Shown here: positions 7,891 to 16,361 of the stretch, piece by piece
Numbering within the stretch: the first letter of the stretch is position 1
Layout: every line of letters starts with the position of its first letter
Origin: Brevundimonas diminuta
GTDB taxonomy: Bacteria; Pseudomonadota; Alphaproteobacteria; Caulobacterales; Caulobacteraceae
Direction: 5' to 3'
NCBI RefSeq assembly: GCF_022654015.1
Contig: NZ_CP073063.1
Location: 2,356,001-2,420,000, forward strand
Length of the DNA: 64,000 bases
The notes under the pieces: generated by a model
What the model was told of the DNA's origin: nothing
Seen by the model: only the letters and a program-made list of their open reading frames with translations
Databases searched by the model: none
Position numbers and translations under genes: made by a program

Positions 7891-9117
7891 GTGCGATCAG
7901 ACGTTTCCAGACGATCGATGCTCGGCGGCGGGGTCGCCCTGACGGCCGCCGCGACAGTTCCCGCCACCGCCGCCGCCGACCTTCCTCCATTCCAGACAGC
8001 TGTCGATGCGGCGGTCGGCGCGGCCTTGACCGCCGGCGCCTGCCCCGGCGTCTGTGTGGCGATCTCGCGCGACGGCGCGCCGCCGATGGTGAAGGTCTAC
8101 GGCCGCGCCAATCTGGAGCTGAACGCGGTGATGACGCCGGGTTCCGTCTTCCGCATCGGTTCGTTGACCAAACAGTTCGCGGCCGCTTGCGTCGTCAAAC
8201 TGGCGTCCGAGGATAGGGTCGGCTTGGACGAACCTGTCTCCGCCTATTTGCCCATCTTCGCTGCCGCGCCGCGCTTTACACTACGGGAGTTGATGAACCA
8301 CACCGCCGGCCTCAGCGACGACGCCCAGCCGGTCTGCGCCGCCGATGACGCTGAACCCCGCTCACAAATCGCCTTGGCCGAAAACATCGTCAGACAGAAT
8401 CGTCTGTTCGACTTCGATCCGGGCTCGGCCTGGCTGTACAGCAACGCCAACTACATCGTTCTGGGGGCTGTGATCGAACAGGTCGTCGGTGCCCCTCTGG
8501 CCCAGGCCATGCGCACCCTCGTCCTTGACTCGGTGTCCCTGACGTCCGCCGCCGTGGACGCCGACCGCGACGTCGTGCCCGGCAGGGTCAACGGCTATAC
8601 GCCGGGCGACACGGCCGGCGCCTTCACCAACGCCGCCCACATCGAGATTTCCGACACCGGCGCGGCCGGCGCCATGCGGGCGACCGCGCCGGATCTGGTG
8701 CGCTGGCACGAGGCCTTGCTGTCCGGGCGGATTTTTGAGCGCCGCTGGGTCGAGGAGATGCTTAAGCCCGGTCGGCTGCGCGACGGGCGTCTCAGCGGCG
8801 CCAATCGGTTCTCGCCCGCTGACGCCAGCTATGGCGATGTCCAATATGGACTGGGCCTGCTGCTTCCCACGGCCAATGCGCGGGGCCGGTCGATCCTGCA
8901 CTATGGCTACGTCAACGGCTTTTCCGCCTTTCTGGAAACCTGGATTGACCGAAAGGTGACGGTCGCGGTGTTGTGCAACGGCGACGTCGGCCCTGCCCTG
9001 CCCTGCCGTTCCGCGCCGTCCGCGCCGCCGTCAACGCCTCGCTGGACGGATAGACGACCATTTTGCGCCCGGCTCCCTCTTCCATCGCGCCGAACTTGGA
9101 TCATAAGGGCGGCATGA
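7891..9117 (+). CDS. serine hydrolase, beta-lactamase/PBP-like, C-terminus frameshifted
   Basis: A beta-lactamase-fold serine hydrolase (class C/esterase group) with a twin-arginine-like leader SRRSMLGGG. The active-site SxxK is in GSLTKQF, the YxN motif in LYSNANY and the third motif in HYGYVNG. The GTG at 7891 has GGGAGGG nine bases upstream; the ATG at 7861 has no such site. After VAVLCNGDVG the sequence turns into Ser/Pro/Arg-rich text that runs into the start of alr. Dropping one unit of the CCCTG repeat at 8991-9005 restores a natural end LPFRAVRAAVNASLDG with a stop at 9051-9053. The catalytic core is intact. The substrate is unknown. Confidence 0.88.
   Translation: MRSDVSRRSMLGGGVALTAAATVPATAAADLPPFQTAVDAAVGAALTAGACPGVCVAISRDGAPPMVKVYGRANLELNAVMTPGSVFRIGSLTKQFAAACVVKLASEDRVGLDEPVSAYLPIFAAAPRFTLRELMNHTAGLSDDAQPVCAADDAEPRSQIALAENIVRQNRLFDFDPGSAWLYSNANYIVLGAVIEQVVGAPLAQAMRTLVLDSVSLTSAAVDADRDVVPGRVNGYTPGDTAGAFTNAAHIEISDTGAAGAMRATAPDLVRWHEALLSGRIFERRWVEEMLKPGRLRDGRLSGANRFSPADASYGDVQYGLGLLLPTANARGRSILHYGYVNGFSAFLETWIDRKVTVAVLCNGDVGPALPCRSAPSAPPSTPRWTDRRPFCARLPLPSRRTWIIRAA
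8991..9005 (+). repeat. three tandem CCCTG units at a frameshift
   Basis: Three perfect copies of CCCTG plus two further bases lie in the last 130 bases of the serine hydrolase ORF. With three copies the protein ends at 9117; with two it would end at 9051-9053. Five-base repeats in coding DNA change frame whenever a unit is gained or lost. Confidence 0.85.
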
Positions 9118-10154
9118 CCGCCCCCGCCGTCCTCTCCGTCGATCTGAACGCCCTGGCGCGCAACTATCACACGCTGGAGGCCGTCAGCGGCCAGCCGGTG
9201 CATCCGGTGGTCAAGGCGGACGGCTATGGGCTGGGCGCGCAGGCCGTGGCGGCGCGGCTGATGGCCGAGGGGGCGCGGACCTTCTTCGTGGCGCGAGCGG
9301 CGGAGGGCGTGCGACTGCGCGCGGCCTTGGGCGCCGACGGTCCGGTGATCTATGTGCTCGACGGCTGTCACGGCGACGATGCGGCGATGCTAAAGGCGTC
9401 GGACCTGCGGCCCGTGCTGAACCATCCGGCGCAGATCCGGGCCTGGAGGTCGGCGGGCGGCGGGACCTGCGGGCTGCAGATCGACACCGGCATGAACCGG
9501 TTGGGTATTCGACCCGAGGACGCGCCCGAGGCGTTCGAAGGCCTGGCCTTGGTCCTGACCCACCTCGCCTGCGCCGACGAGCCGGCCAACCCGATGAACC
9601 GGCGCCAGCGCGACACCTTTGCGGGCGTGCTGGATCGCTATCCGGGCGTGATCCGGTCGTTCGCCAACTCCAGCGGCTGTTTCTTGGGCCCGGACTTCGC
9701 CTTCGACACGGTGCGACCCGGCATCTGTCTTTACGGCGGCGGACCGGAGGGGCGTCCCGATCCCCGCATCGCACCCGTGGCGACCCTGACGGCCGAGGTG
9801 CTTCAGGTTCGCGACGTGCCCGCCGGCGAGAGCGTCGGCTATTCACGCGGCTATATCGCCGAACGCCCGATCAAGGTCGCCACCGTGGCGGCCGGCTATG
9901 CGGATGGGTTGCTGCGCGCCTATTCGCCCAAGGGCGCGGTCTGGATCGCCAACGAGACCCGGCCGCTGCTGGGTCGGGTCTCGATGGATGTCTGCGCGGT
10001 GGACGTCACCGGCCTGGACGTCGCGGTCGGCGATCCAGTCGAACTGTTCGGCCCGAACCGCCTGTTGGACGACGCCGCAGCCGCGGCGGGGACCATCAGC
10101 TATGAGTTGCTGACCTCGATCACCCCCCGCGTGCCGCGCGTCTATTCTCAGTAG
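9114..10154 (+). CDS. alr: alanine racemase
   Basis: A 346-residue PLP enzyme that interconverts L- and D-alanine for peptidoglycan. The PLP lysine is Lys34 in VVKADGYG and the second catalytic residue is Tyr262 in AGYADGL; the C-terminal beta domain carries GRVSMDVCAVDVT. The ATG at 9114 starts just before SVDLNALARNY, the usual N-terminus; an upstream in-frame TTG at 9063 is less likely. The start overlaps the frameshifted tail of the serine hydrolase by 4 bp, an overlap that would not exist in the repaired hydrolase. Confidence 0.96.
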   Translation: MTAPAVLSVDLNALARNYHTLEAVSGQPVHPVVKADGYGLGAQAVAARLMAEGARTFFVARAAEGVRLRAALGADGPVIYVLDGCHGDDAAMLKASDLRPVLNHPAQIRAWRSAGGGTCGLQIDTGMNRLGIRPEDAPEAFEGLALVLTHLACADEPANPMNRRQRDTFAGVLDRYPGVIRSFANSSGCFLGPDFAFDTVRPGICLYGGGPEGRPDPRIAPVATLTAEVLQVRDVPAGESVGYSRGYIAERPIKVATVAAGYADGLLRAYSPKGAVWIANETRPLLGRVSMDVCAVDVTGLDVAVGDPVELFGPNRLLDDAAAAAGTISYELLTSITPRVPRVYSQ

Positions 10155-10795
10155 CCGGCGCCCATTCCCGCCAGGCCGGCCATGCCGACCGACGCAGCGA
10201 CGAAGCTCATCGAAATGGCTCCCACGATCGCCGAGATGATGAAATACATCACGACGCCGGCGATCACCGTCACGATGAAATAGCCGACCTTCTTGTCTTC
10301 CGGCACTTTCATCAAAATTGGCAGGCCGACGAACAGCAGATAGAAGCTGTACAGGCCCAGGATGGCCAGGATGCCCAGCATCGGGATCAGGCCGAAGACG
10401 CCCGCCAGCCAGGCGGCGGTCCAGGAATAGACGGCCAGCTTCATGGCCTGGACCTTGTTGGCCGTCCCGCCGAAGTTCGGCGCCAGCGCATTGATGATCA
10501 GGCCCAGCAGGAAGACACCCAACAAGGACATGCCGTAGCTGACGAGCGCCACGACGATCGCGCCGACGATCGACAGCTTCATACCCATGATCGGCATCAA
10601 CTGACCGCCGAGCAGCGAACAGACCGGACCGATCGCCGCCAGGATCATCGCATAGCGGGTGAACAAGCTTTTGGTCGTGGCGAACTCGCCGTCGATCTTC
10701 AGCCATTCGGTCTTGGGTTGCAGCAATATGCCCTTGACCCGCGCGACCAGGGCCGGATCGACAGCGGGTTGGGAGTGGGTCGTCGGATCGGTCAT
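10148..10795 (-). CDS. Yip1-family inner-membrane protein
   Basis: 215 residues. An N-terminal cytosolic part (VDPALVARVKGILLQPKTEWLKI, the typical Yip1/DUF1282 opening: start of a helix, then P..W..I) is followed by five hydrophobic segments. It converges on alr with a 7-bp tail-to-tail overlap, so no terminator separates the two genes. The role of bacterial Yip1-domain proteins is not established. Confidence 0.82.
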   Translation of the reverse strand: MTDPTTHSQPAVDPALVARVKGILLQPKTEWLKIDGEFATTKSLFTRYAMILAAIGPVCSLLGGQLMPIMGMKLSIVGAIVVALVSYGMSLLGVFLLGLIINALAPNFGGTANKVQAMKLAVYSWTAAWLAGVFGLIPMLGILAILGLYSFYLLFVGLPILMKVPEDKKVGYFIVTVIAGVVMYFIISAIVGAISMSFVAASVGMAGLAGMGAGY

Positions 10796-10967
10796 GACAG
10801 GCCTCAGCGAGAGATGATGGGCGGATGTTGACGTTGCGTCGCTTCAAGAAGCAAGGGTGTGCGACACATTCTCAATCCCTCAGTATGGCAAAGGTTGCGC
10901 CTGCGACCGAAACTGTCGTGAGCCGACGCCATGTCCGGCGCGACCGTTCGATCTGCTAAGGAAGCCC

Positions 10968-12338
10968 ATGGCTCGCGATTCCGCCCTCTATGTCTGTCAG
11001 TCCTGCGGCTCGGTCCACAGCAAGTGGTCGGGCCAATGCGGCTCTTGCGGCCAGTGGAACACCTTGAGCGAAGAAAGCCGCTCTGCCCCGCCGGGCGCGA
11101 TCAAGCCGTCGGCGGCGGCTTCGGCCCGCACGCGCGGCATCCAGTTCGAAACGCTTCAGTCCGACACGCCCGAGCCGCCGCGCATCACGACGGGCGTGGC
11201 CGAGTTCGACCGGGTCTGCGGGGGCGGCGTGGTGCCTGGTTCGGCCATCCTGCTCAGCGGCGATCCGGGCGTCGGCAAGTCCACCTTGTTGCTGGAGGTC
11301 GCAGCCAAGGCGGCGCTGCGCGGATCGCGCGTGGCCTACATCTCGGGCGAAGAAGCCGTCGAGCAGATCCGCGCCCGCGCCAAACGGATGGGCCTGGCCG
11401 ACGCGCCGGTCAATCTGGCGGCGGCGACGGCGTTGCGCGACATCCTGGGCACGCTGAAGCGCGAGAAGTTCGACATCGTCATCATCGATTCGGTTCAGAC
11501 CCTTTGGTCCGACGTGCATGACAGCGGCCCCGGTTCGATCACCCAGGTCCGGGCCTGCGCGGGCGAACTGGTGCGTCTGGCCAAGAGCGACGGCCCCGCC
11601 ATCGTCCTAGTCGGCCACGTCACCAAGGACGGCCAGGTCGCCGGCCCCCGCGTCGTCGAACACCTGGTCGATGCGGTCATGACCTTCGAGGGCGAGCGCG
11701 GCTATCCGTTCCGCATCCTGCGCGCCGGCAAGAACCGCTTCGGCGCCACAGACGAGATCGGCGTATTCGAAATGGGCGACGCCGGCCTGCGCGAGGTGGC
11801 CAACCCCTCCGCCCTATTCCTGGGCGAGGGCAAGGAGCGCGCGCCGGGCGCCGCCGTCTTCGCCGGGATCGAGGGCTCGCGCCCCGTGCTGGTCGAGATG
11901 CAGGCCCTCGTGTCCAAGTCCGCCTATGGCACCCCGCGTCGCGCCGTGATCGGCTGGGAGACGGGACGTTTGGCCATGGTGCTGGCCGTGCTGGAGGCCC
12001 GCTGCGGCTTCGGCTTCGGCGATCAGGACGTCTATCTGAATGTCGCCGGGGGCCTGCGCATCAACGAACCAGCGGCCGACCTCGCGGCGGCGGCGGCCCT
12101 GATCAGTTCGGCGACCGGCGTGTCCCTGCCCCAGGGCTGCGTCGTCTTTGGCGAAATCGGCCTGTCGGGCGAGGTCCGCAGCGTCGGCCGCGCCGAGGCC
12201 CGTCTGCGCGAAGCGCAAAAACTGGGCTTCGATCAGGTGCTCGGCCCGACTTTGACCGCCAAGACCAAGGGGGTGAAGGTGACATCCGTGACGCGCCTGA
12301 CGGATGTGGTCGAACGAATCTCGCAGAACCGCTATTAG
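10968..12338 (+). CDS. radA: DNA repair protein RadA
   Basis: A 456-residue RecA-like ATPase that drives branch migration in recombinational repair. The N-terminal zinc finger uses Cys10, Cys13, Cys24 and Cys27. Walker A is GDPGVGKST, the RadA-specific KNRFG motif is in GKNRFGATDEIGVF, and a Lon-protease-like domain forms the C-terminus (DVYLNVAGGLRINEPAAD). The ATG at 10968 begins right before the zinc finger. The longer in-frame start at 10857 adds a tail not seen in the family. Confidence 0.96.
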   Translation: MARDSALYVCQSCGSVHSKWSGQCGSCGQWNTLSEESRSAPPGAIKPSAAASARTRGIQFETLQSDTPEPPRITTGVAEFDRVCGGGVVPGSAILLSGDPGVGKSTLLLEVAAKAALRGSRVAYISGEEAVEQIRARAKRMGLADAPVNLAAATALRDILGTLKREKFDIVIIDSVQTLWSDVHDSGPGSITQVRACAGELVRLAKSDGPAIVLVGHVTKDGQVAGPRVVEHLVDAVMTFEGERGYPFRILRAGKNRFGATDEIGVFEMGDAGLREVANPSALFLGEGKERAPGAAVFAGIEGSRPVLVEMQALVSKSAYGTPRRAVIGWETGRLAMVLAVLEARCGFGFGDQDVYLNVAGGLRINEPAADLAAAAALISSATGVSLPQGCVVFGEIGLSGEVRSVGRAEARLREAQKLGFDQVLGPTLTAKTKGVKVTSVTRLTDVVERISQNRY

Positions 12339-12369
12339 ACCCTGGTAGCAACCGCAGGATCCCGCACGC

Positions 12370-12966
12370 GTGACCGGATACGACGTCTTCGCCATCGTGG
12401 TGATCCTGTTTTCCGTCGCCGCCGGCTGGGTGCGCGGCGGGGTGCGCGAAGTCATCACCCTGCTCAGCGCGACCCTGGCGGCGCTGGTCGCCCTGATCAC
12501 CCTGCCCTGGACCGCCGGCGTCACGCGCGCCTTCGTCGATCCCGAATGGGCCGGGTCGATCCTCGCCGCCGTCCTGACCTTCTTCGTCGTCTATTTCGGC
12601 CTGCGCCTGGTCGGCTCGATGATGTCCAAGAGCGCCAAGGACCATCCACATCTCGGCGTCATCGACCGCATCTTCGGCCTGTTCATCGGCGGCGTCCGCG
12701 CGCTGGTCCTGATCGGCGCGGTGCATCTGGTCATCGTCGCGGCCTTGCCGGGCGAGCGCACGCCGCTCTGGCTCGGAAAGGCGGCCCTCTATCCGGTCAG
12801 CGCCATGGGCGCGCGGATGATCCAGATCGTCCTGCCCAGCATCGGACGCGGCGCCGACGCCATCACGCCCGTCGTGGATTCGTCCGTACGCCGGGGGTTT
12901 TCGGACGACGAAGCCTTGCCCCCGACGCAATCAGAGCCTAACTCGCCGCGCGAAGCCGCCCGTTAA
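12370..12966 (+). CDS. cvpA: CvpA family protein
   Basis: A 198-residue inner-membrane protein with four hydrophobic helices and the CvpA hallmarks near the N-terminus (DVFAIVVILFSVAAGWVRGGVREV). It starts at GTG with AGGA upstream and lies 31 bp after radA and 27 bp before purF. The cvpA-purF pairing is conserved widely in proteobacteria. In E. coli it is linked to colicin V production and envelope stress; its biochemical role is unclear. Confidence 0.9.
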   Translation: MTGYDVFAIVVILFSVAAGWVRGGVREVITLLSATLAALVALITLPWTAGVTRAFVDPEWAGSILAAVLTFFVVYFGLRLVGSMMSKSAKDHPHLGVIDRIFGLFIGGVRALVLIGAVHLVIVAALPGERTPLWLGKAALYPVSAMGARMIQIVLPSIGRGADAITPVVDSSVRRGFSDDEALPPTQSEPNSPREAAR

Positions 12967-12993
12967 GTTCCCCCCGGTCATCGGAGCCCCACG

Positions 12994-14499
12994 ATGCGCC
13001 ACCATATCGCCGATCCCGTCGTTCACCGCGAGCACTGGCGCGAGCCGGAGGATGACCAGCTCCGTCTGGAATGCGGCGTCTGCGGCGTCTGGGGCGCGGA
13101 CGAGGACGAAGGCTCTTCCGTCGTCGCGCTGGGCCTTCACGCCCTTCAGCATCGCGGCCAGGAAGCCTGCGGCATCGCCAGCGTCAAGGACGAGCGCTTC
13201 TACACCGAACGCCACCAGGGCCTGGTGGGCGAGGCCTTCGGCGGCGCCGACCTCATGACGCGGATGCCCGGCCGCGCGGCCGTGGGCCACACCCGCTACT
13301 CCACCGCCGGCGGCAGCTTCCTGCGCAACATCCAGCCGATGTTCGCCGATCTGGACCAGGGCGGCATCGCCATCGCCCACAACGGCAACCTGACCAACTT
13401 CAAATTCCTGCACGCCCAGCTGGTCAGCGAGGGCGCCATCTTCCAGTCGACTTCGGATTCCGAAGTCATCCTCCACCTGATTGCGCGCAGCCGCAAAGCC
13501 AAGATCGTCGATCGCTTCACCGACGCCCTGGCCCGGATCGAGGGCGGCTACGCCCTGGTGGCTCAGACGCGCACCAAGATGATCGGCGCCCGCGACCCGC
13601 TGGGCATCCGCCCGCTGGTCCTGGGCCAGTTGGGCGACGGTTGGGTTCTGGCCTCCGAGACCTGCGCCCTGGACATGATGGGCGCGACCTTTGTGCGCGA
13701 TGTCGAACACGGCGAGATCGTCGTCATCGACGACAGCGGCCTGCGCTCGCTCAAGCCCTTCCCCGCCCGCGCGGCGCGTCCGTGCCTGTTCGAATACGTC
13801 TATTTCTCGCGCCCGGATTCGGTCGTGAACGGTCGCTCCGTCTATGAGGTCCGCAAGGAGATGGGGCGCGGCCTCGCCCGCGAACTGGGCGTCGAGGCCG
13901 ACATCGTCGTGCCAGTGCCCGATTCCGGCGTACCCGCCGCTCTCGGCTACGCCCAGGAAAGCGGCATTCCCTACGAAATGGGCATCATCCGCAGCCACTA
14001 CCTGGGCCGCACCTTCATCCAGCCCAGCCAAGGCGCCCGTCAAAAGGGCGTACGAATGAAGCACAGCCCCAACAAGTCGGCCCTGGCCGGCAAGCGCGTC
14101 GTGCTGATCGATGATTCCATCGTGCGCGGCACGACCTCGCTGAAGCTGGTCCGCGCCGTGCGCGCCGCTGGCGCGACCGAGGTCCATCTGCGTTCGGCCA
14201 GCCCGCAGATCCTGTTCCCCGACTTCTACGGCATCGACATGCCTGAGCGCGCCCAACTGTTGGCCGCCAACAAGACGCTGGAAGAGATGCGCGACATGCT
14301 GGAGGTCGATTCGCTGGGCTTCCTGTCCATCGACGGCCTGTATCGCGCGATGGGAGAGAGCGGCCGCGACGCCGCCGCCCCGCAGTTCACCGACCACTAT
14401 TTCACCGGCGACTACCCCACCCGCCTCTTGGATCGCGAGATCGAGGAAGGCGGCCGCGAGTTCGGCGCCAAACAGCTGTCCTTGCTGGTCAGCGCCTGA
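12994..14499 (+). CDS. purF: amidophosphoribosyltransferase
   Basis: A 501-residue enzyme for the first committed step of purine synthesis (PRPP + glutamine to phosphoribosylamine). The glutaminase nucleophile is the first Cys of CGVCGVWG, behind a 27-residue propeptide. The PRPP loop is VVLIDDSIVRGTT. Of the four cysteines that bind a 4Fe-4S cluster in the Bacillus enzyme, only the one in RPCLFEYVYF is visible. The others are replaced (FPDFYGID; TDHYFTGDYP), so this enzyme should lack a cluster, as the E. coli type does. Confidence 0.97.
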   Translation: MRHHIADPVVHREHWREPEDDQLRLECGVCGVWGADEDEGSSVVALGLHALQHRGQEACGIASVKDERFYTERHQGLVGEAFGGADLMTRMPGRAAVGHTRYSTAGGSFLRNIQPMFADLDQGGIAIAHNGNLTNFKFLHAQLVSEGAIFQSTSDSEVILHLIARSRKAKIVDRFTDALARIEGGYALVAQTRTKMIGARDPLGIRPLVLGQLGDGWVLASETCALDMMGATFVRDVEHGEIVVIDDSGLRSLKPFPARAARPCLFEYVYFSRPDSVVNGRSVYEVRKEMGRGLARELGVEADIVVPVPDSGVPAALGYAQESGIPYEMGIIRSHYLGRTFIQPSQGARQKGVRMKHSPNKSALAGKRVVLIDDSIVRGTTSLKLVRAVRAAGATEVHLRSASPQILFPDFYGIDMPERAQLLAANKTLEEMRDMLEVDSLGFLSIDGLYRAMGESGRDAAAPQFTDHYFTGDYPTRLLDREIEEGGREFGAKQLSLLVSA

Positions 14500-14505
14500 C
14501 GACCG

Positions 14506-14793
14506 TTAGTCGCGGTTCTGTGCCGTGTGGAACAGGCGTATGATCTGGACCTGCCCACCATCGGCATCGTCCGCTAGCGCATAGACGATCAGATACGGCG
14601 CTCCAGCGACCAGCTTTTCGTAGGTGTCCGGCTGTTTGCCCGGCCGACCGATCGGTCGTCGCGCCAGCTTTTCTGTCGTCTCGATGATGCGGGCTTCGAT
14701 CTTCTGCGCTGCGGGCAGATTTCGCTGGGCCAGATAGTCGATGGCGTGGGTCAGTTCCAGCAGCGCACGCCGTGACCAGACGACGGAGCGCAT
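14506..14793 (-). CDS. RelE/ParE family toxin
   Basis: A 95-residue protein with the RelE/ParE pattern: VVWSRRALLELTHAIDYLAQRN, then RPIGRPG, a PYLIVYAL strand and the C-terminal strand IIRLFHTAQNR. ParE-type members poison gyrase and RelE-type members cut mRNA; the sequence favours ParE (GRPG and the HTAQ end). Its ATG overlaps the antitoxin stop (ATGA), the normal coupled order of antitoxin then toxin. It converges on purF with a 6-bp gap. Confidence 0.88.
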   Translation of the reverse strand: MRSVVWSRRALLELTHAIDYLAQRNLPAAQKIEARIIETTEKLARRPIGRPGKQPDTYEKLVAGAPYLIVYALADDADGGQVQIIRLFHTAQNRD

Positions 14794-15044
14794 CAGGACT
14801 CATATTTGGCGATGGTCTCGCGGATCTGCCGCATGGCCTCTTCGTGCGGGACCACATTGCCTGTTCGGAAATCTTCGAGACCTTCTTCGACGGCCGTCAT
14901 CATTTCCAGTTCTCGTTCGACGTAGCCAGCGATAGCGCGTTCGGCGAGAAAGGATTGGGTGCGCTGGGTTTTCTCGGCAAGCAGCCCCAGCCGCTCTTTG
15001 AGTGTTTCACTCATGCGGACAGTGACGGTCGTGCTGGCAGCCAT
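14793..15044 (-). CDS. ribbon-helix-helix antitoxin
   Basis: An 83-residue antitoxin. The N-terminal ribbon-helix-helix DNA-binding domain (TTVTVRMSETLKERLGLLAE, about residues 5-45) is followed by an acidic tail that should bind and neutralise the toxin. The start is set by AGGAG eight bases before the ATG at 15044. The frame stays open far upstream in the antisense of the SDR gene, but that extension has no coding character. It probably represses its own operon from the repeats at 15055-15084. Confidence 0.87.
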   Translation of the reverse strand: MAASTTVTVRMSETLKERLGLLAEKTQRTQSFLAERAIAGYVERELEMMTAVEEGLEDFRTGNVVPHEEAMRQIRETIAKYES

Positions 15045-15054
15045 GCAGAATGCT

Positions 15055-15084
15055 CCTGTACACATCTGCTTACAGCTTAACACA
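15055..15084 (-). promoter_or_regulatory. three 10-bp-spaced repeats, likely antitoxin operator
   Basis: On the minus strand three adjacent 10-mers, TGTGTTAAGC, TGTAAGCAGA and TGTGTACAGG, share TGTnnnnA spacing. They end at the ribosome-binding site of the antitoxin. One repeat per helical turn is what a ribbon-helix-helix dimer array binds, so this is a plausible autoregulatory operator. Confidence 0.55.
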
Positions 15085-15119
15085 TTGACCGGCCGCGTCG
15101 CCACTCCTACCACCCGAAC

Positions 15120-15875
15120 ATGACCGACGCCCTCCCCCTGAAAGACCGTATCGCCCTCGTCGTCGGCGCCTCGCGCGGCATCGGTTATGAAAGCGCGCTG
15201 GCCCTGGCCAAGGCCGGCGCCCACGTCATCGCGACGGCGCGCACGCAGGGCGGTCTGGAAGAGCTGGACGACGCCATTTTCGCCGCCACCGGCCGCCATG
15301 CCACCCTGATCCCGTTCGATCTGGTGGACGGCGGGGCCATCGACCGGCTGGGCGGCGCCATCTTCGAACGGTTCAAGAAGCTGGACATCTGGGTCCACTG
15401 CGCCGCCACCATGGGCCCGTCGGGCCTGACGCCGGTGTCGCATGCCGACCCGCGCGAATTCGCCAAGGTCGAAAAGACCAACTTCACCGCCGTCTATCGC
15501 CTGATCCGCTCGCTGGAGCCACTGCTGCGCGCCTCCGACGCCGGCCGCGCCATCCACTTCACCACCAGCGTCGCCAGCGCGCCCAAGGCCTTCTGGGGCA
15601 TGTACGCCGCGACCAAGGCCGGCGCCGAGGCCTTGGTGAAGGCCTGGGCCGACGAGATCGAGAGCACGCCCGTGCGCGTCAGCATCGTCGATCCCGGCCG
15701 CATGCGCACCGCCATGCGCGCCCAGGCCTATCCGGGCGAAGACCCGTCCGTCCTGCCCCCCCCCTCCGAAATCGGCCCGCTGGTCGTCGAACTGTCGAAC
15801 GCCGCCGCCACGCCCCCGCTGACCATCAAGTTCCGCGACTGGATCGCCGGCCCCTCGGTCGACGCCTTGATCTAA
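15120..15875 (+). CDS. SDR-family oxidoreductase
   Basis: A 251-residue short-chain dehydrogenase. The Rossmann cofactor motif GASRGIG lies near residue 16, the usual NxAA-type stretch reads HCAATMG, and the catalytic Ser and YAATK follow (TSVASAPKAFWGMYAATK). The middle of the protein fits NAD(P)-dependent reduction of a small carbonyl. The exact substrate cannot be told. It overlaps the convergent Nudix gene by 4 bp. Confidence 0.9.
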   Translation: MTDALPLKDRIALVVGASRGIGYESALALAKAGAHVIATARTQGGLEELDDAIFAATGRHATLIPFDLVDGGAIDRLGGAIFERFKKLDIWVHCAATMGPSGLTPVSHADPREFAKVEKTNFTAVYRLIRSLEPLLRASDAGRAIHFTTSVASAPKAFWGMYAATKAGAEALVKAWADEIESTPVRVSIVDPGRMRTAMRAQAYPGEDPSVLPPPSEIGPLVVELSNAAATPPLTIKFRDWIAGPSVDALI

Positions 15876-16357
15876 CGATCGCCGATCAGCGGCAGGCGGA
15901 GCGAAGTCAGAATTTCCGCTAGTTCCGCCGGCCAGATCGTCTCTTTGGAATCGCGGATGTCGTCGAGGCTCCACCAGCGGTGTTCGGTCAGAACCCGCTG
16001 CTCCTCGTCCGTCCAGCCCTTGGGCGACAGGACGAAGTCGTCGGTGCGCAGCAGGAAGAATCTCTGATCCACGTCCGCCATTCGGCCGTCAGGCAGACGG
16101 AAGCTGACACGGACCTGGGCGACCTGCGGGCCGGGGTCTTCGACGACCAGGCCCGTCTCTTCAAACAGTTCGCGGCGCGCGGCGTCTTCAAAGGTTTCGC
16201 CGGCCTCGCACCCGCCGCCGGGCGTCGCCCAGAAGGCCGTGCCGGCGAGCGGTCCTTCGGAAAACACGAAGTGGAACAGCAGCACCCGCCCCTGCCCGTC
16301 CAGGATCAGCCAACGCGAGGTGGGCCGGGCGGGAAGCGCGCTCTCGGCCTCGCTCAT
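15872..16357 (-). CDS. Nudix hydrolase
   Basis: A 161-residue protein with a complete Nudix box: Gly48, Glu54, and REL-EE-GL at residues 62-70. These enzymes hydrolyse nucleoside diphosphates linked to another group. The substrate here is not evident. It ends 4 bp inside the SDR gene and begins 4 bp after der on the same strand, so it is probably the tail of the der operon. Confidence 0.92.
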   Translation of the reverse strand: MSEAESALPARPTSRWLILDGQGRVLLFHFVFSEGPLAGTAFWATPGGGCEAGETFEDAARRELFEETGLVVEDPGPQVAQVRVSFRLPDGRMADVDQRFFLLRTDDFVLSPKGWTDEEQRVLTEHRWWSLDDIRDSKETIWPAELAEILTSLRLPLIGDR

Positions 16358-16361
16358 GCCG

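Noticed and set aside
12931..14397. A 488-codon open frame antisense to purF
   Set aside because: Composition is that of a shadow of purF; the sense strand has every PurF motif.
14793..15974. A 393-residue reading of the antitoxin frame
   Set aside because: The extra N-terminal part is antisense to the SDR gene; a ribosome site and typical RHH start lie at 15044.
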